Positions 34,880-42,411 of a stretch of 54,321 nt of DNA are shown one piece after another. A model generated the notes under the pieces. It was not told the origin of the DNA, searched no databases, and saw only the letters and a list, made by a program, of their open reading frames with translations. Location of the stretch: positions 78,950 to 133,270 of the forward strand of contig NZ_LMLZ01000005.1 in the NCBI RefSeq assembly GCF_001422735.1, given 5' to 3'. The first letter of the stretch is position 1. Every line of letters starts with the position of its first letter. The translations under genes and the position numbers were made by a program. The DNA comes from Acidovorax sp. Leaf78. Lineage in GTDB: Bacteria > Pseudomonadota > Gammaproteobacteria > Burkholderiales > Burkholderiaceae_C.

Positions 34880-36060
34880 CGACGCACTCCTGCGCCAGAG
34901 GCTGTCGATACAGCGGGTGCCACTGAGGTCGCCGAGGTCGCTGCTGTGGGTGCCACCGCTGCCGATCCAGTCACTTGAGTCGCACCCGCCACAGCAGTCT
35001 GCGGACCAGCAGTGCCGAACACCTTGGGATCGACGACGAACTCGATACTGAAGCTTTCCTTGTTGGAGTTGTTCAGACGGGTCGCTGCAGCTGGCGCCTT
35101 CACTTCTCGAATGCCAGGGTGCTGGCCCAGCTTCTGCATCAATTCGGCAGCATCGGTGGCCTGACCACTCAGCGAAACCTTGGTGCCGACCAGCTGCAAA
35201 GCCTGCACAGCTGCGTCGTCCGGCAGGATTTGCGTCAGGGTGTCGATCACACGCAGTGGCTCGATGCGTTCGCCCAGTATTTCTGACAGTGCGTTCAGCT
35301 TGTTGGAAGCTAGTACCACCTGTTCGCGGTCGCGAACGACGGGCGCAGTGCGCCGCACGACGTCTTCGTAGGCTGCAGCGGCCTGCAACGCACGCACCCG
35401 GAGCTGGAGTGTCGGCGTCACGGCCATGGCAGTGAGCACAGCCACGATGCACAGCAGCAATGCGTACCCCAGGTTGCGCTGGCGGGCAATCAGGCGTTGG
35501 CGCCGCTCGACGCCTGCACCTGGCAAGGCCGCGTATTTCTGCGCACCGACAGCCACCCACACCTCGGCCGGCGACGCGCCGACGACCGCAGGCATCCGCT
35601 GGCGAAGCTCCTGCACATATTGGTCGACCTGCAGGCGAGACGCCAACACCAGCGTGTAGGTGCTTGGCACTGGGGTTGCGTCGCTGACCCAGATCAGATC
35701 TTCAGGGGGGAATGGACTGAAGGTGCGCGCTTGCAGCGCCAGGGCGTTGCCCGTGTCTGCACGGCTCATTCCCACCGGTAGGCGAATGGTCCTGGAGAGC
35801 ACCAGGTCCGAGGGCAGTTCCAAAGCGACAAACGCGCCGCGGGCCTTCGCGTCCCTGGGCGACGCTGGCTTGCGGGCCGGGCGGTGGCCTTGCCAATGGG
35901 ATTGGCTGCCGTCAGGATGAATCAGCAGGACGGGCAGCGAAGGCGTGAGCCATGCGAAAAGCGGCCAGCTCTGGGCGTGCGCCCAGGCCTTGCGGGTGTC
36001 TTGCACAAGACCGCTCAGATCAACGCCCAGAAAGCGGGCCTCAGACGAAAAGGCAGGCAT
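34876..36060 (-). CDS. gspL: T2SS platform protein GspL (with PilN-like C-terminus)
   Basis: 394 aa. The cytoplasmic actin-like part (1-190) would bind GspE; one membrane helix (NLGYALLLCIVAVLTAMAVT) lies at about 195-215. A PilN-like periplasmic part follows, with a BON-like repeat region (DDAAVQALQLVGTKVSLSGQ). The C-terminal 50 residues are Ala/Thr/Val-rich and probably disordered. It is the Xps-type GspL. A 15-nt gap separates it from gspK and an ATGA overlap joins it to gspM. Confidence 0.88.
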   Translation of the reverse strand: MPAFSSEARFLGVDLSGLVQDTRKAWAHAQSWPLFAWLTPSLPVLLIHPDGSQSHWQGHRPARKPASPRDAKARGAFVALELPSDLVLSRTIRLPVGMSRADTGNALALQARTFSPFPPEDLIWVSDATPVPSTYTLVLASRLQVDQYVQELRQRMPAVVGASPAEVWVAVGAQKYAALPGAGVERRQRLIARQRNLGYALLLCIVAVLTAMAVTPTLQLRVRALQAAAAYEDVVRRTAPVVRDREQVVLASNKLNALSEILGERIEPLRVIDTLTQILPDDAAVQALQLVGTKVSLSGQATDAAELMQKLGQHPGIREVKAPAAATRLNNSNKESFSIEFVVDPKVFGTAGPQTAVAGATQVTGSAAVAPTAATSATSVAPAVSTASGAGVRR

Positions 36061-36075
36061 GTGAGGGTTTTGTGT

Positions 36076-36987
36076 TCAATTCTCGGAGGCCGCAGCCTGG
36101 ATACTGGTGGAGACGCGGTACGTGGACCATGGCGTGCCATCGGCTGCCGCAGTCATGAGGTCCACGCTACGAGACACGTGAACAACCTTGCCGGAATCTA
36201 TCGGCACCAATGCCGTGACCCGGACGCGTGTCGAGGATGAATTGTCCGTCAGGCTGGGATCCAGGCCTGAGGTGTCGATACCCACGTCCCCTGCAAGCCG
36301 CTTGGCATGGATCGCCTCGGCCACGCGCTGATCGCCATTGGCAAGCACCACAAGCACAGGCAAAGGGGCCGCGTTGGCATTCACTCTGCTGGAACCACGC
36401 CCCTCCAGCGTCACAAGGGGCGCCAGTCTAGCATAGAGGTCATAGCTGACCCCGGACACCTGGAGCAGGTCTTCTTCTGCCTCGAAACGCATCAATCCGC
36501 CCTGGCTGTCGCGCGCCTGGCGCTTGTCGACAATGGCTTGCGCCAAGGCCTGTGCGCCGTCAGGAGGCAATCCTCCGGCCACCGCGAACAAACGCGACAG
36601 CAATGGCGCCTCCGCCCGATTGAGGTCAATCAAACCGTTGAGCGGGGTGACCTGGACCGCCAGCTCCTGCCCCTCGAAAGCTAACTTTGCCTGCATCCAG
36701 CGGTCTGGCGCCCGGTCAGCGGCTCTCAGCTTTTGCAATGCCAACTGCACCACAGCATCGCCAGTCGCCTGCGCGGTCACCAACTCGCGCTTGGCGGATA
36801 TGGTCCGGGATTCCTGGCGAATGCTGGTCGACAAACTTCCGACCATGATGCTGAGCGCCGCCACCAGCCAAAGCACGGCAATGAGCGCCATCCCGCGTGT
36901 CCGTGTTGTGCTTCGCATCGACACGGCGCAACGCCCGATCTGGACTCTCACCCCACAGCATCCGAAACTTGTAGTCGACTCGCTCAC
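36076..36987 (-). CDS. gspK: T2SS minor pseudopilin GspK
   Basis: 303 aa with the start coupled to gspJ by ATGA overlap. The prepilin cleavage site is RG|MALIAVLWLVAALS, without Glu at position 5, as is usual for GspK, the pseudopilus tip protein. The large globular insert has the typical LIDLNRAEAPLLSRLF and VNANAAPLPVLVVL. If this start is right the leader is 32 residues; an internal ATG (residue 24, 36918) would give a shorter, more typical leader. Confidence 0.9.
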   Translation of the reverse strand: MSESTTSFGCCGVRVQIGRCAVSMRSTTRTRGMALIAVLWLVAALSIMVGSLSTSIRQESRTISAKRELVTAQATGDAVVQLALQKLRAADRAPDRWMQAKLAFEGQELAVQVTPLNGLIDLNRAEAPLLSRLFAVAGGLPPDGAQALAQAIVDKRQARDSQGGLMRFEAEEDLLQVSGVSYDLYARLAPLVTLEGRGSSRVNANAAPLPVLVVLANGDQRVAEAIHAKRLAGDVGIDTSGLDPSLTDNSSSTRVRVTALVPIDSGKVVHVSRSVDLMTAAADGTPWSTYRVSTSIQAAASEN

Positions 36988-37697
36988 CGAACGTCTCCCC
37001 CAAAAACTGCTCCACGGGAGCGGGGGTCGCTGGCCGGAAGGGGCCGCATGCTCACGACAAGATCCGGCAGCGCGCCTCTATCGGTTTGCAGCACGATCCG
37101 CACACGCTGCGGCACCTGGTCCGTCAGCGTCCAACTGGATGACCAAACGGGCGGCTCAGGACGTGCGTCCTGGTACAGGATCTGCAATTGCGTCACACCG
37201 TTGAGCAGCACATGGCTGGTCGCCTGAGACCAATCTGGTTCCACCGCCGCACCAGCCCAAGGCAGGTACTGCAGCACCAGAGCAGGGCTTCCCTGATCGG
37301 TCACTTCCTGACGCAACCGCATGAGACTGCGTCCGCTCGCGGCGTAACCGGCGGGCATGACGCCGAGCCACATCAGTTCCGCCTCCTGCCCTTCGAAATA
37401 ATATCGGTTGGTTCCCTCTTTGTAGGGATAGCCTCGCCTCTGCAACGATATGCGGCCCACCGTCGTTTGCAGAAACCCCGACACGATGCGCAGATCATCG
37501 GAACGGGTCAGCGCGAGATCCACCCGCTCGCTGGTCTGCGAGGTGGTTTGCAGCGCCGAGGCCATTGCCAGAATCAGAAGCGACATCAGCGCCATGACCA
37601 CCAATAGCTCCAGCAGCGTGAAACCGGCGGTCTTGCGCTGCACACGCGCGCTGGCGGTACAGGCTTTCGGTAGAGAACTGCGAAGCAACTGCATCAC
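36984..37697 (-). CDS. gspJ: T2SS minor pseudopilin GspJ
   Basis: 237 aa. The prepilin site is AG|FTLLELLVVMALMSLL with Glu5 present. The globular part includes GQEAELMWLGVMPAGY and VTQLQILYQDA, as in GspJ/XpsJ. It forms the pseudopilus tip complex with GspI and GspK. It overlaps gspI upstream and gspK downstream by ATGA. Confidence 0.9.
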   Translation of the reverse strand: MMQLLRSSLPKACTASARVQRKTAGFTLLELLVVMALMSLLILAMASALQTTSQTSERVDLALTRSDDLRIVSGFLQTTVGRISLQRRGYPYKEGTNRYYFEGQEAELMWLGVMPAGYAASGRSLMRLRQEVTDQGSPALVLQYLPWAGAAVEPDWSQATSHVLLNGVTQLQILYQDARPEPPVWSSSWTLTDQVPQRVRIVLQTDRGALPDLVVSMRPLPASDPRSRGAVFGGDVR

Positions 37698-38137
37698 GGC
37701 CGTATCCCCACGGGTGGGATGCGCTCCGGCCTGAGCGTGCTCAACGCCAAATTGCGGACATTCTCGCTTCCCTGTCCCCAGCTGATGGCGATGGACACCT
37801 GGTAGAGCACCGGCACCCTGGGGCCCTGTGCGTCTGTACTGTAGGGCTGCGATTGCACCCGCCAGTGGTATCCGCCACTGTCGCCCTCGTCGTTCCAGCC
37901 GCCCGCGGGCACGGAATCCCGCAGCTCAAGGAGCGACTGGGCCAGCACGACGGCCCCCTGGTACCGCTGCACATGGTCGACCGCCCTGGCATTGCCACCC
38001 AGTGCGCGATAGAACAGGCCCAACGCCATGGCCATGATGGAAAACGCCACCAACAGCTCCAGCAGCGTGAAGCCGGAAACCGCGCGCGCAGTGGCGGTCA
38101 GTCGTGGCCGGTGTGTGTTGCGAGCGGATCGGCTCAT
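37694..38137 (-). CDS. gspI: T2SS minor pseudopilin GspI
   Basis: 147 aa. The prepilin site is SG|FTLLELLVAFSIMAMALG with Glu5. The rest has WRVQSQPYS and a short beta domain. It nucleates the pseudopilus tip with GspJ and GspK. Both ends overlap neighbours by ATGA. Confidence 0.9.
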   Translation of the reverse strand: MSRSARNTHRPRLTATARAVSGFTLLELLVAFSIMAMALGLFYRALGGNARAVDHVQRYQGAVVLAQSLLELRDSVPAGGWNDEGDSGGYHWRVQSQPYSTDAQGPRVPVLYQVSIAISWGQGSENVRNLALSTLRPERIPPVGIRP

Positions 38138-38601
38138 GGAATCAGCGCCTCTTGCGTCACCCGCCCCGACAACCAGTCCACGCGCAAGCGCACACCGTCT
38201 CCTGCGCCGCGGAGTATCTGGACACTACCGCCAGACGACCCACCGGAGGGCAAAAACCGGATGCTCAGTTTTCCAGTCGATTGCTCATCACCCTCCAATG
38301 CCGCGGCCACCGCTTTCATTTGCAAGGCGTCCGGCAACAGGAGCGACGGGTCTGGACCCAGACCGTAACGACGCTGCGCCACATCGACGGTGAATTGAAC
38401 GTCGCGTCCTGACGCCACGGCCTGCTCGCGGGCCAATCGCAATTGGCCGACAACGGTACGGACAACATCGCGGTACTGGGCACCCTCACGCATGCGGTCC
38501 ATCGCGACAGGCACGAGCCCCACGACGAGCGCAATGATCGCAAAGACAACCAGCAACTCGATCAAAGTGAAGCCGCTCACGCGGCGGGGTGCGCCTGTCA
38601 C
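38134..38601 (-). CDS. gspH: T2SS minor pseudopilin GspH
   Basis: 155 aa starting at GTG. The prepilin site is SG|FTLIELLVVFAIIALVVG with Glu5, followed by a FimT/GspH-type domain (LRLAREQAVASGRDVQFTVD). It joins the pseudopilus tip to the GspG shaft. A 68-nt gap containing a strong stem-loop separates it from gspG. The stop overlaps the gspI start. Confidence 0.9.
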   Translation of the reverse strand: MTGAPRRVSGFTLIELLVVFAIIALVVGLVPVAMDRMREGAQYRDVVRTVVGQLRLAREQAVASGRDVQFTVDVAQRRYGLGPDPSLLLPDALQMKAVAAALEGDEQSTGKLSIRFLPSGGSSGGSVQILRGAGDGVRLRVDWLSGRVTQEALIP

Positions 38602-38619
38602 TGTGCTGATTGCCTTCCA

Positions 38620-38665
38620 TAGAGCGCTCCGTTCAGCCGCTGCGCGGCCCTTCGTGAGCGCTCTA
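38620..38665 (-). other. Strong intercistronic stem-loop between gspG and gspH
   Basis: Perfect 10-bp arms TAGAGCGCTC (38620-38629) and GAGCGCTCTA (38656-38665) enclose an inner GCCGC-TGC-GCGGC hairpin. No T-run follows. It starts 4 nt after the gspG stop codon and is the only substantial hairpin seen inside the operon. Confidence 0.8.
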
Positions 38666-38669
38666 CGTA

Positions 38670-39134
38670 CTATTTGGTGTTGCGCACGTCCGCAGCTTCG
38701 CCGTCGCCGCCCGCAGCGTTGTCGGAGCCCAACGACAGTATTTCAATACCCGCCGCAGAGGTGGAGTACTTGTAGGCGTTACCCCAGGGGTCTGAGGGCA
38801 ATCCGCCCTTCAAGTAAGGCCCGTTCCAGCCATTGGCAGACCCGGGCTTGGTCACCAGGGCGTTCAGGCCTTCTTCAGTGGAGGGGTAACGCCCGACGTC
38901 CAGCTTGAACAGTTCAAGCGACTTGTCCAGGTCGGCAATCTGAACCGCTGCCGTCTTTGACTTCGCGCCACCCAGCGAATTGAGTACCTTGGGGCCTACA
39001 AGGCCCGCCAGCATGGTGAGAATTGCCAGCACCACCAGCAGTTCAATCAGCGTGAACCCTTTGTTTTTGGTGTTCTTGCGCATGTTGCCCAACAGACGTT
39101 GACGCAAGTCTGCTCGAGCAGTTTGGTAGACCAT
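38670..39134 (-). CDS. gspG: T2SS major pseudopilin GspG
   Basis: 154 aa. The prepilin site is KG|FTLIELLVVLAILTMLAG with Glu5. The C-terminal domain has the conserved DVGRYPSTEEGLNAL, GPYLKGGLPSDPWGNAYKY and SLGSDNAAGGDGEAADV calcium-site region typical of GspG. It polymerises into the pseudopilus. The start MVYQTARADL was chosen because GGAGG lies 7 nt upstream; the leader is then about 25 residues, long for this family. A shorter start at MRKNTKNKG is possible. Confidence 0.95.
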   Translation of the reverse strand: MVYQTARADLRQRLLGNMRKNTKNKGFTLIELLVVLAILTMLAGLVGPKVLNSLGGAKSKTAAVQIADLDKSLELFKLDVGRYPSTEEGLNALVTKPGSANGWNGPYLKGGLPSDPWGNAYKYSTSAAGIEILSLGSDNAAGGDGEAADVRNTK

Positions 39135-39159
39135 CAACTTAACCTCCAAAGCAAAAAAA

Positions 39160-40416
39160 TTATACGGCCAAGTCATTGACCGACAGGATCCCCAACAGGA
39201 TGGAGACGATGATGGCCGCTATCAGCACACCCAGAACCAGGATGAGCACTGGCTCTACCAAGGTGAGCAGTCGTTTGATACCGGTTTCGACCTCCCTGTT
39301 CAATATGTTGGAAAGCTCCAGCATCATGGGACCGATGCGACCAGTCTCTTCCCCCACGCGAATCAGATTGATCGCCAGAGGCTCGAAAATGCCAGTCGCA
39401 GAGATGGCCTGCACGACCTTTCCGCCTTCCTTGACGATGGGCGCCACTTTCACAAGGGCTTGCTGCAAAACGGCGTTTCCCACCGTTTCCGTCGCAATGT
39501 GCAGCGCTGTGAGCATCGGAACCCCGTTTCCGAGCAGAGTTCCCAATGAGCGGGAGAAGAGTGTGAGTTGGTATTTCAGCGTCAACCGACCGATGAGGGG
39601 CAGCCTGAGAAGGCGCGCCTGCCACCAATGGCGTCCGCCCGGTGAACGGAACCATTTCTGGAGCACGGCCCCGAGCCCGAATCCCGCGACCGCAATCACA
39701 AGACCATATTTCTTGAACGCATGCCCCAGCGCCATGACCCATTGGGTGGGCAAAGGCAATGCGTCGCCCATGTCCGTGAACAGTTTCTCGAACTGCGGGA
39801 CGACGAAGCCCAGCATGACGATGAGCGAAAGCGCCGCCACCGCCAGCAAAATCGCCGGGTAAATGGTTGCCGACACCACACTTTCGCGCAGTGCACGCTG
39901 GCGCTCCAGGTGCTCCACCAAACGCTCTAGCACTGCAGACATTTGTCCGCTCGCTTCTCCAGACCGGATCATGTTGATGTAGAAATCACCAAACAACTCC
40001 CGGTGTGCGGCCAGCGCACGGCTCAGCGGAGTTCCGCCCTTGACGGCATCGAGCACACCTTGAAGCAAGGCGGCCACGCTGGGCTTGTAGCTCATGTCGA
40101 TGAGCACACGCAACGCGTTGTCCAGGGCCAATCCGGCCCTGAGCATGATCGACAGCTCGGAGGTCAGGGCCTGCACATCCGCCAACTTGACAGGCCCCTT
40201 GCCCGCGCGCTTGCTGGAAGCCGGCATGATGGATGATGCCGAGCCGCCGGCGCTGGCAGCCTGCGGTGCTGCACCACCGGCTCCTTCATGAATGCTCAGC
40301 GGCGTGAGGCCCTGCTCACGCAATTGCTTCAATGCAGCCGCCTCGCTGATGGCACTCAACTGCCCTTCAGCGATCTTCCCTGTGCCGGACGCTGCGCGCC
40401 ATACGAAATCAGGCAT
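39160..40416 (-). CDS. gspF: T2SS inner-membrane platform protein GspF
   Basis: 418 aa with two homologous T2SSF domains, each followed by membrane helices (VVSATIYPAILLAVAALSLIV and VLILVLGVLIAAIIVSILLG). MRAGLALDNALRVL and LLGNGVPMLTALHIA mark the domain repeats. A flexible Ala/Gly/Ser-rich stretch lies near residues 45-70. It couples GspE ATP hydrolysis to pseudopilus assembly. It overlaps gspE by 8 nt. Confidence 0.95.
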   Translation of the reverse strand: MPDFVWRAASGTGKIAEGQLSAISEAAALKQLREQGLTPLSIHEGAGGAAPQAASAGGSASSIMPASSKRAGKGPVKLADVQALTSELSIMLRAGLALDNALRVLIDMSYKPSVAALLQGVLDAVKGGTPLSRALAAHRELFGDFYINMIRSGEASGQMSAVLERLVEHLERQRALRESVVSATIYPAILLAVAALSLIVMLGFVVPQFEKLFTDMGDALPLPTQWVMALGHAFKKYGLVIAVAGFGLGAVLQKWFRSPGGRHWWQARLLRLPLIGRLTLKYQLTLFSRSLGTLLGNGVPMLTALHIATETVGNAVLQQALVKVAPIVKEGGKVVQAISATGIFEPLAINLIRVGEETGRIGPMMLELSNILNREVETGIKRLLTLVEPVLILVLGVLIAAIIVSILLGILSVNDLAV

Positions 40417-42148
40417 CGGTCTGATCCTGCGTTACACGCGCCAATTCATCCAGAGTGGTCACGCCGGCAGCAACTTTGCGCAATCCGTCCTCGTAGAGAT
40501 TCAGCATGCCCCGCTGCGCCGCCAACGCATTCAAGGCATTGGCGTCCAATCCATCAATGATCGCCCTGCGCATAGGCTCATCAAGGGTGAGCAGCTCATG
40601 GATGCCGGTACGCCCGCGGTAGCCCGTGTTGCGGCATTGGTCACAGCCGCGAGCCCTGTAAATCAGTTTTCCCGGCTCGGCGAATCGCATCAATCCAGTG
40701 CGCTCCCGCACATCCGGGCCCGGCTCATAAGCCTCTTTGCAGCTGCCGCACAGCGTGCGCACAAGCCGCTGAGCCAGCACCCCATTGACCGCAGACGTGA
40801 TCAGGTAACTTTCCACCCCCATATCCTGCATGCGGATCACAGCCCCAGCCGCCGTGTTGGTGTGAAGCGTGGAGAGCACCAAGTGCCCGGTCAAGGCAGA
40901 TTGCACTGCAATTTGAGCCGTTTCACCGTCTCGCATTTCCCCAATCATGATGATGTCCGGGTCCTGCCGAAGAATGGAGCGCAGCGCGTTCGCAAACGTC
41001 AGGTTGATCTGGGGGTGGACCTGGATCTGGTTGATACCCTCGAGTTGATACTCCACCGGATCTTCCACCGTGATGATCTTGTTGGAATCTGCATCGATTT
41101 TGGACAGCGCGGCGTACAGCGTGGTGGTTTTTCCGGAGCCCGTGGGGCCGGTGACCAGCAAGATGCCGTGGGGCTTGTTCAGCAGGTGGTTGAACCGCTC
41201 CAGAGTGTCTTTCTCAAAACCCATCTTCTCCAGATTCAAGCGAACACTTGCGCGGTCCAGCACCCGCATCACGACGCTTTCGCCATGTACCGTGGGGACT
41301 GTGGAGACACGCAGATCGAGTTCGCGTCCCTTGACACGCGTTTTGATACGGCCATCCTGCGGAAGCCGCCGCTCAGCAATATCCAGGTGCGCCAGCAGCT
41401 TGACCCGTGAATTGACCGCCGCGCTGAGGCGCGGGGGAACCACCTCGCCAGCATGAATGACGCCGTCCACGCGGTAGCGCACATGCAGGCCATCGTCGAA
41501 AGGCTCCAGGTGAATGTCGGAAGCCCGCAAATCCGTCACTCGCCCGATGATGGTGTTGACCAGCCGGATGACTGGCGCTTCGCTGGCCAGATCCTTCAGA
41601 TGCTCAACAAAATCTCCACCGTCAGAACCATCGCCAAATCCGTCGCCCTCATCGCCCTCGTCTCCCTCGGGCTCCTCCATCGGCTCTGCCAGAGCCCTCT
41701 CGATATCGGACTCCAGCGCCAAGTGCGGATGGATGGAGTAGCCGGTGGCCAAACGCAGCGCCTTGACCACGAAAGCGTCCTGCGGGACAGCCATGGCCAT
41801 GTGAAGCTGACCGTCTTCCAGCCGCAAAGGGTAGACGACGTTGGCCTGAAGAAATTCTGGCAGTAGCCCCTTGACTTCGGGCATGAGGTCCGGGAATCCG
41901 ACCGCCGACACCAGCGGAATGCCGAGCTGGATTGACAACGCGCCTGCAACGTCCGCGTCCGAGACAATGCCCAGCCGCACCAGCACGCGTCCGAGCATCC
42001 CACCCATTTCCTGCTGCGCAGACAGCGCACGCTCCAGGTCGCGGGCGCTCAGTTTCCCAGCCTGCACCAGCAGATCGCCAATGCGCGTGCGCGCAGCAGC
42101 GGCCGGAATGAGGGCCTCGGCTACGGAGGAATGTGTATTGGTAGTCAT
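40409..42148 (-). CDS. gspE: T2SS assembly ATPase GspE
   Basis: 579 aa hexameric ATPase. The N-terminal GspE N-domain (ARDLERALSAQQEMGGMLGR) is followed by an acidic Glu/Asp/Gly linker around residues 145-170. The C-terminal ATPase has Walker A GPTGSGKTTT, Asp box (ITVEDPVEYQLEGINQIQV), Walker B (RQDPDIIMIGEMRD) and a tetracysteine zinc motif (CGSC and CDQC). First gene of the operon; the promoter should be in the 263-nt gap shared with the divergent GH42-like gene. Confidence 0.96.
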   Translation of the reverse strand: MTTNTHSSVAEALIPAAAARTRIGDLLVQAGKLSARDLERALSAQQEMGGMLGRVLVRLGIVSDADVAGALSIQLGIPLVSAVGFPDLMPEVKGLLPEFLQANVVYPLRLEDGQLHMAMAVPQDAFVVKALRLATGYSIHPHLALESDIERALAEPMEEPEGDEGDEGDGFGDGSDGGDFVEHLKDLASEAPVIRLVNTIIGRVTDLRASDIHLEPFDDGLHVRYRVDGVIHAGEVVPPRLSAAVNSRVKLLAHLDIAERRLPQDGRIKTRVKGRELDLRVSTVPTVHGESVVMRVLDRASVRLNLEKMGFEKDTLERFNHLLNKPHGILLVTGPTGSGKTTTLYAALSKIDADSNKIITVEDPVEYQLEGINQIQVHPQINLTFANALRSILRQDPDIIMIGEMRDGETAQIAVQSALTGHLVLSTLHTNTAAGAVIRMQDMGVESYLITSAVNGVLAQRLVRTLCGSCKEAYEPGPDVRERTGLMRFAEPGKLIYRARGCDQCRNTGYRGRTGIHELLTLDEPMRRAIIDGLDANALNALAAQRGMLNLYEDGLRKVAAGVTTLDELARVTQDQTDA

Positions 42149-42232
42149 GAATGCTCAGATAGCACTATGGACAGCAGGTACGTGGCTCTGCTGACGACAG
42201 CACCGAAGGCTTGAACGGAATCGCTGAGTGTA

Positions 42233-42251
42233 GCCGGGGGCTTCGCCCGGC
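42233..42251. other. Stem-loop in the gspE / GH42-like divergent gap
   Basis: GCCGGG (42233-42238) pairs with CCCGGC (42246-42251). It is 85 nt upstream of gspE. The rest of the 263-nt gap shows no clear -35/-10 pair. Confidence 0.4.
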
Positions 42252-42411
42252 CGCCGCGTGTCGCTGTCGTTCTCTGCAGCTTCAAGCCCCGGTTCGACCG
42301 TTTCCCATGCCGACTGCAGACATCTCTGCACGACTCGATGGCCCAACATCCGCGTTCAATCCAAGGTACTTTACAGTCGCGGGTCTGAAGAATCCAAGTC
42401 CTCACCGAACA

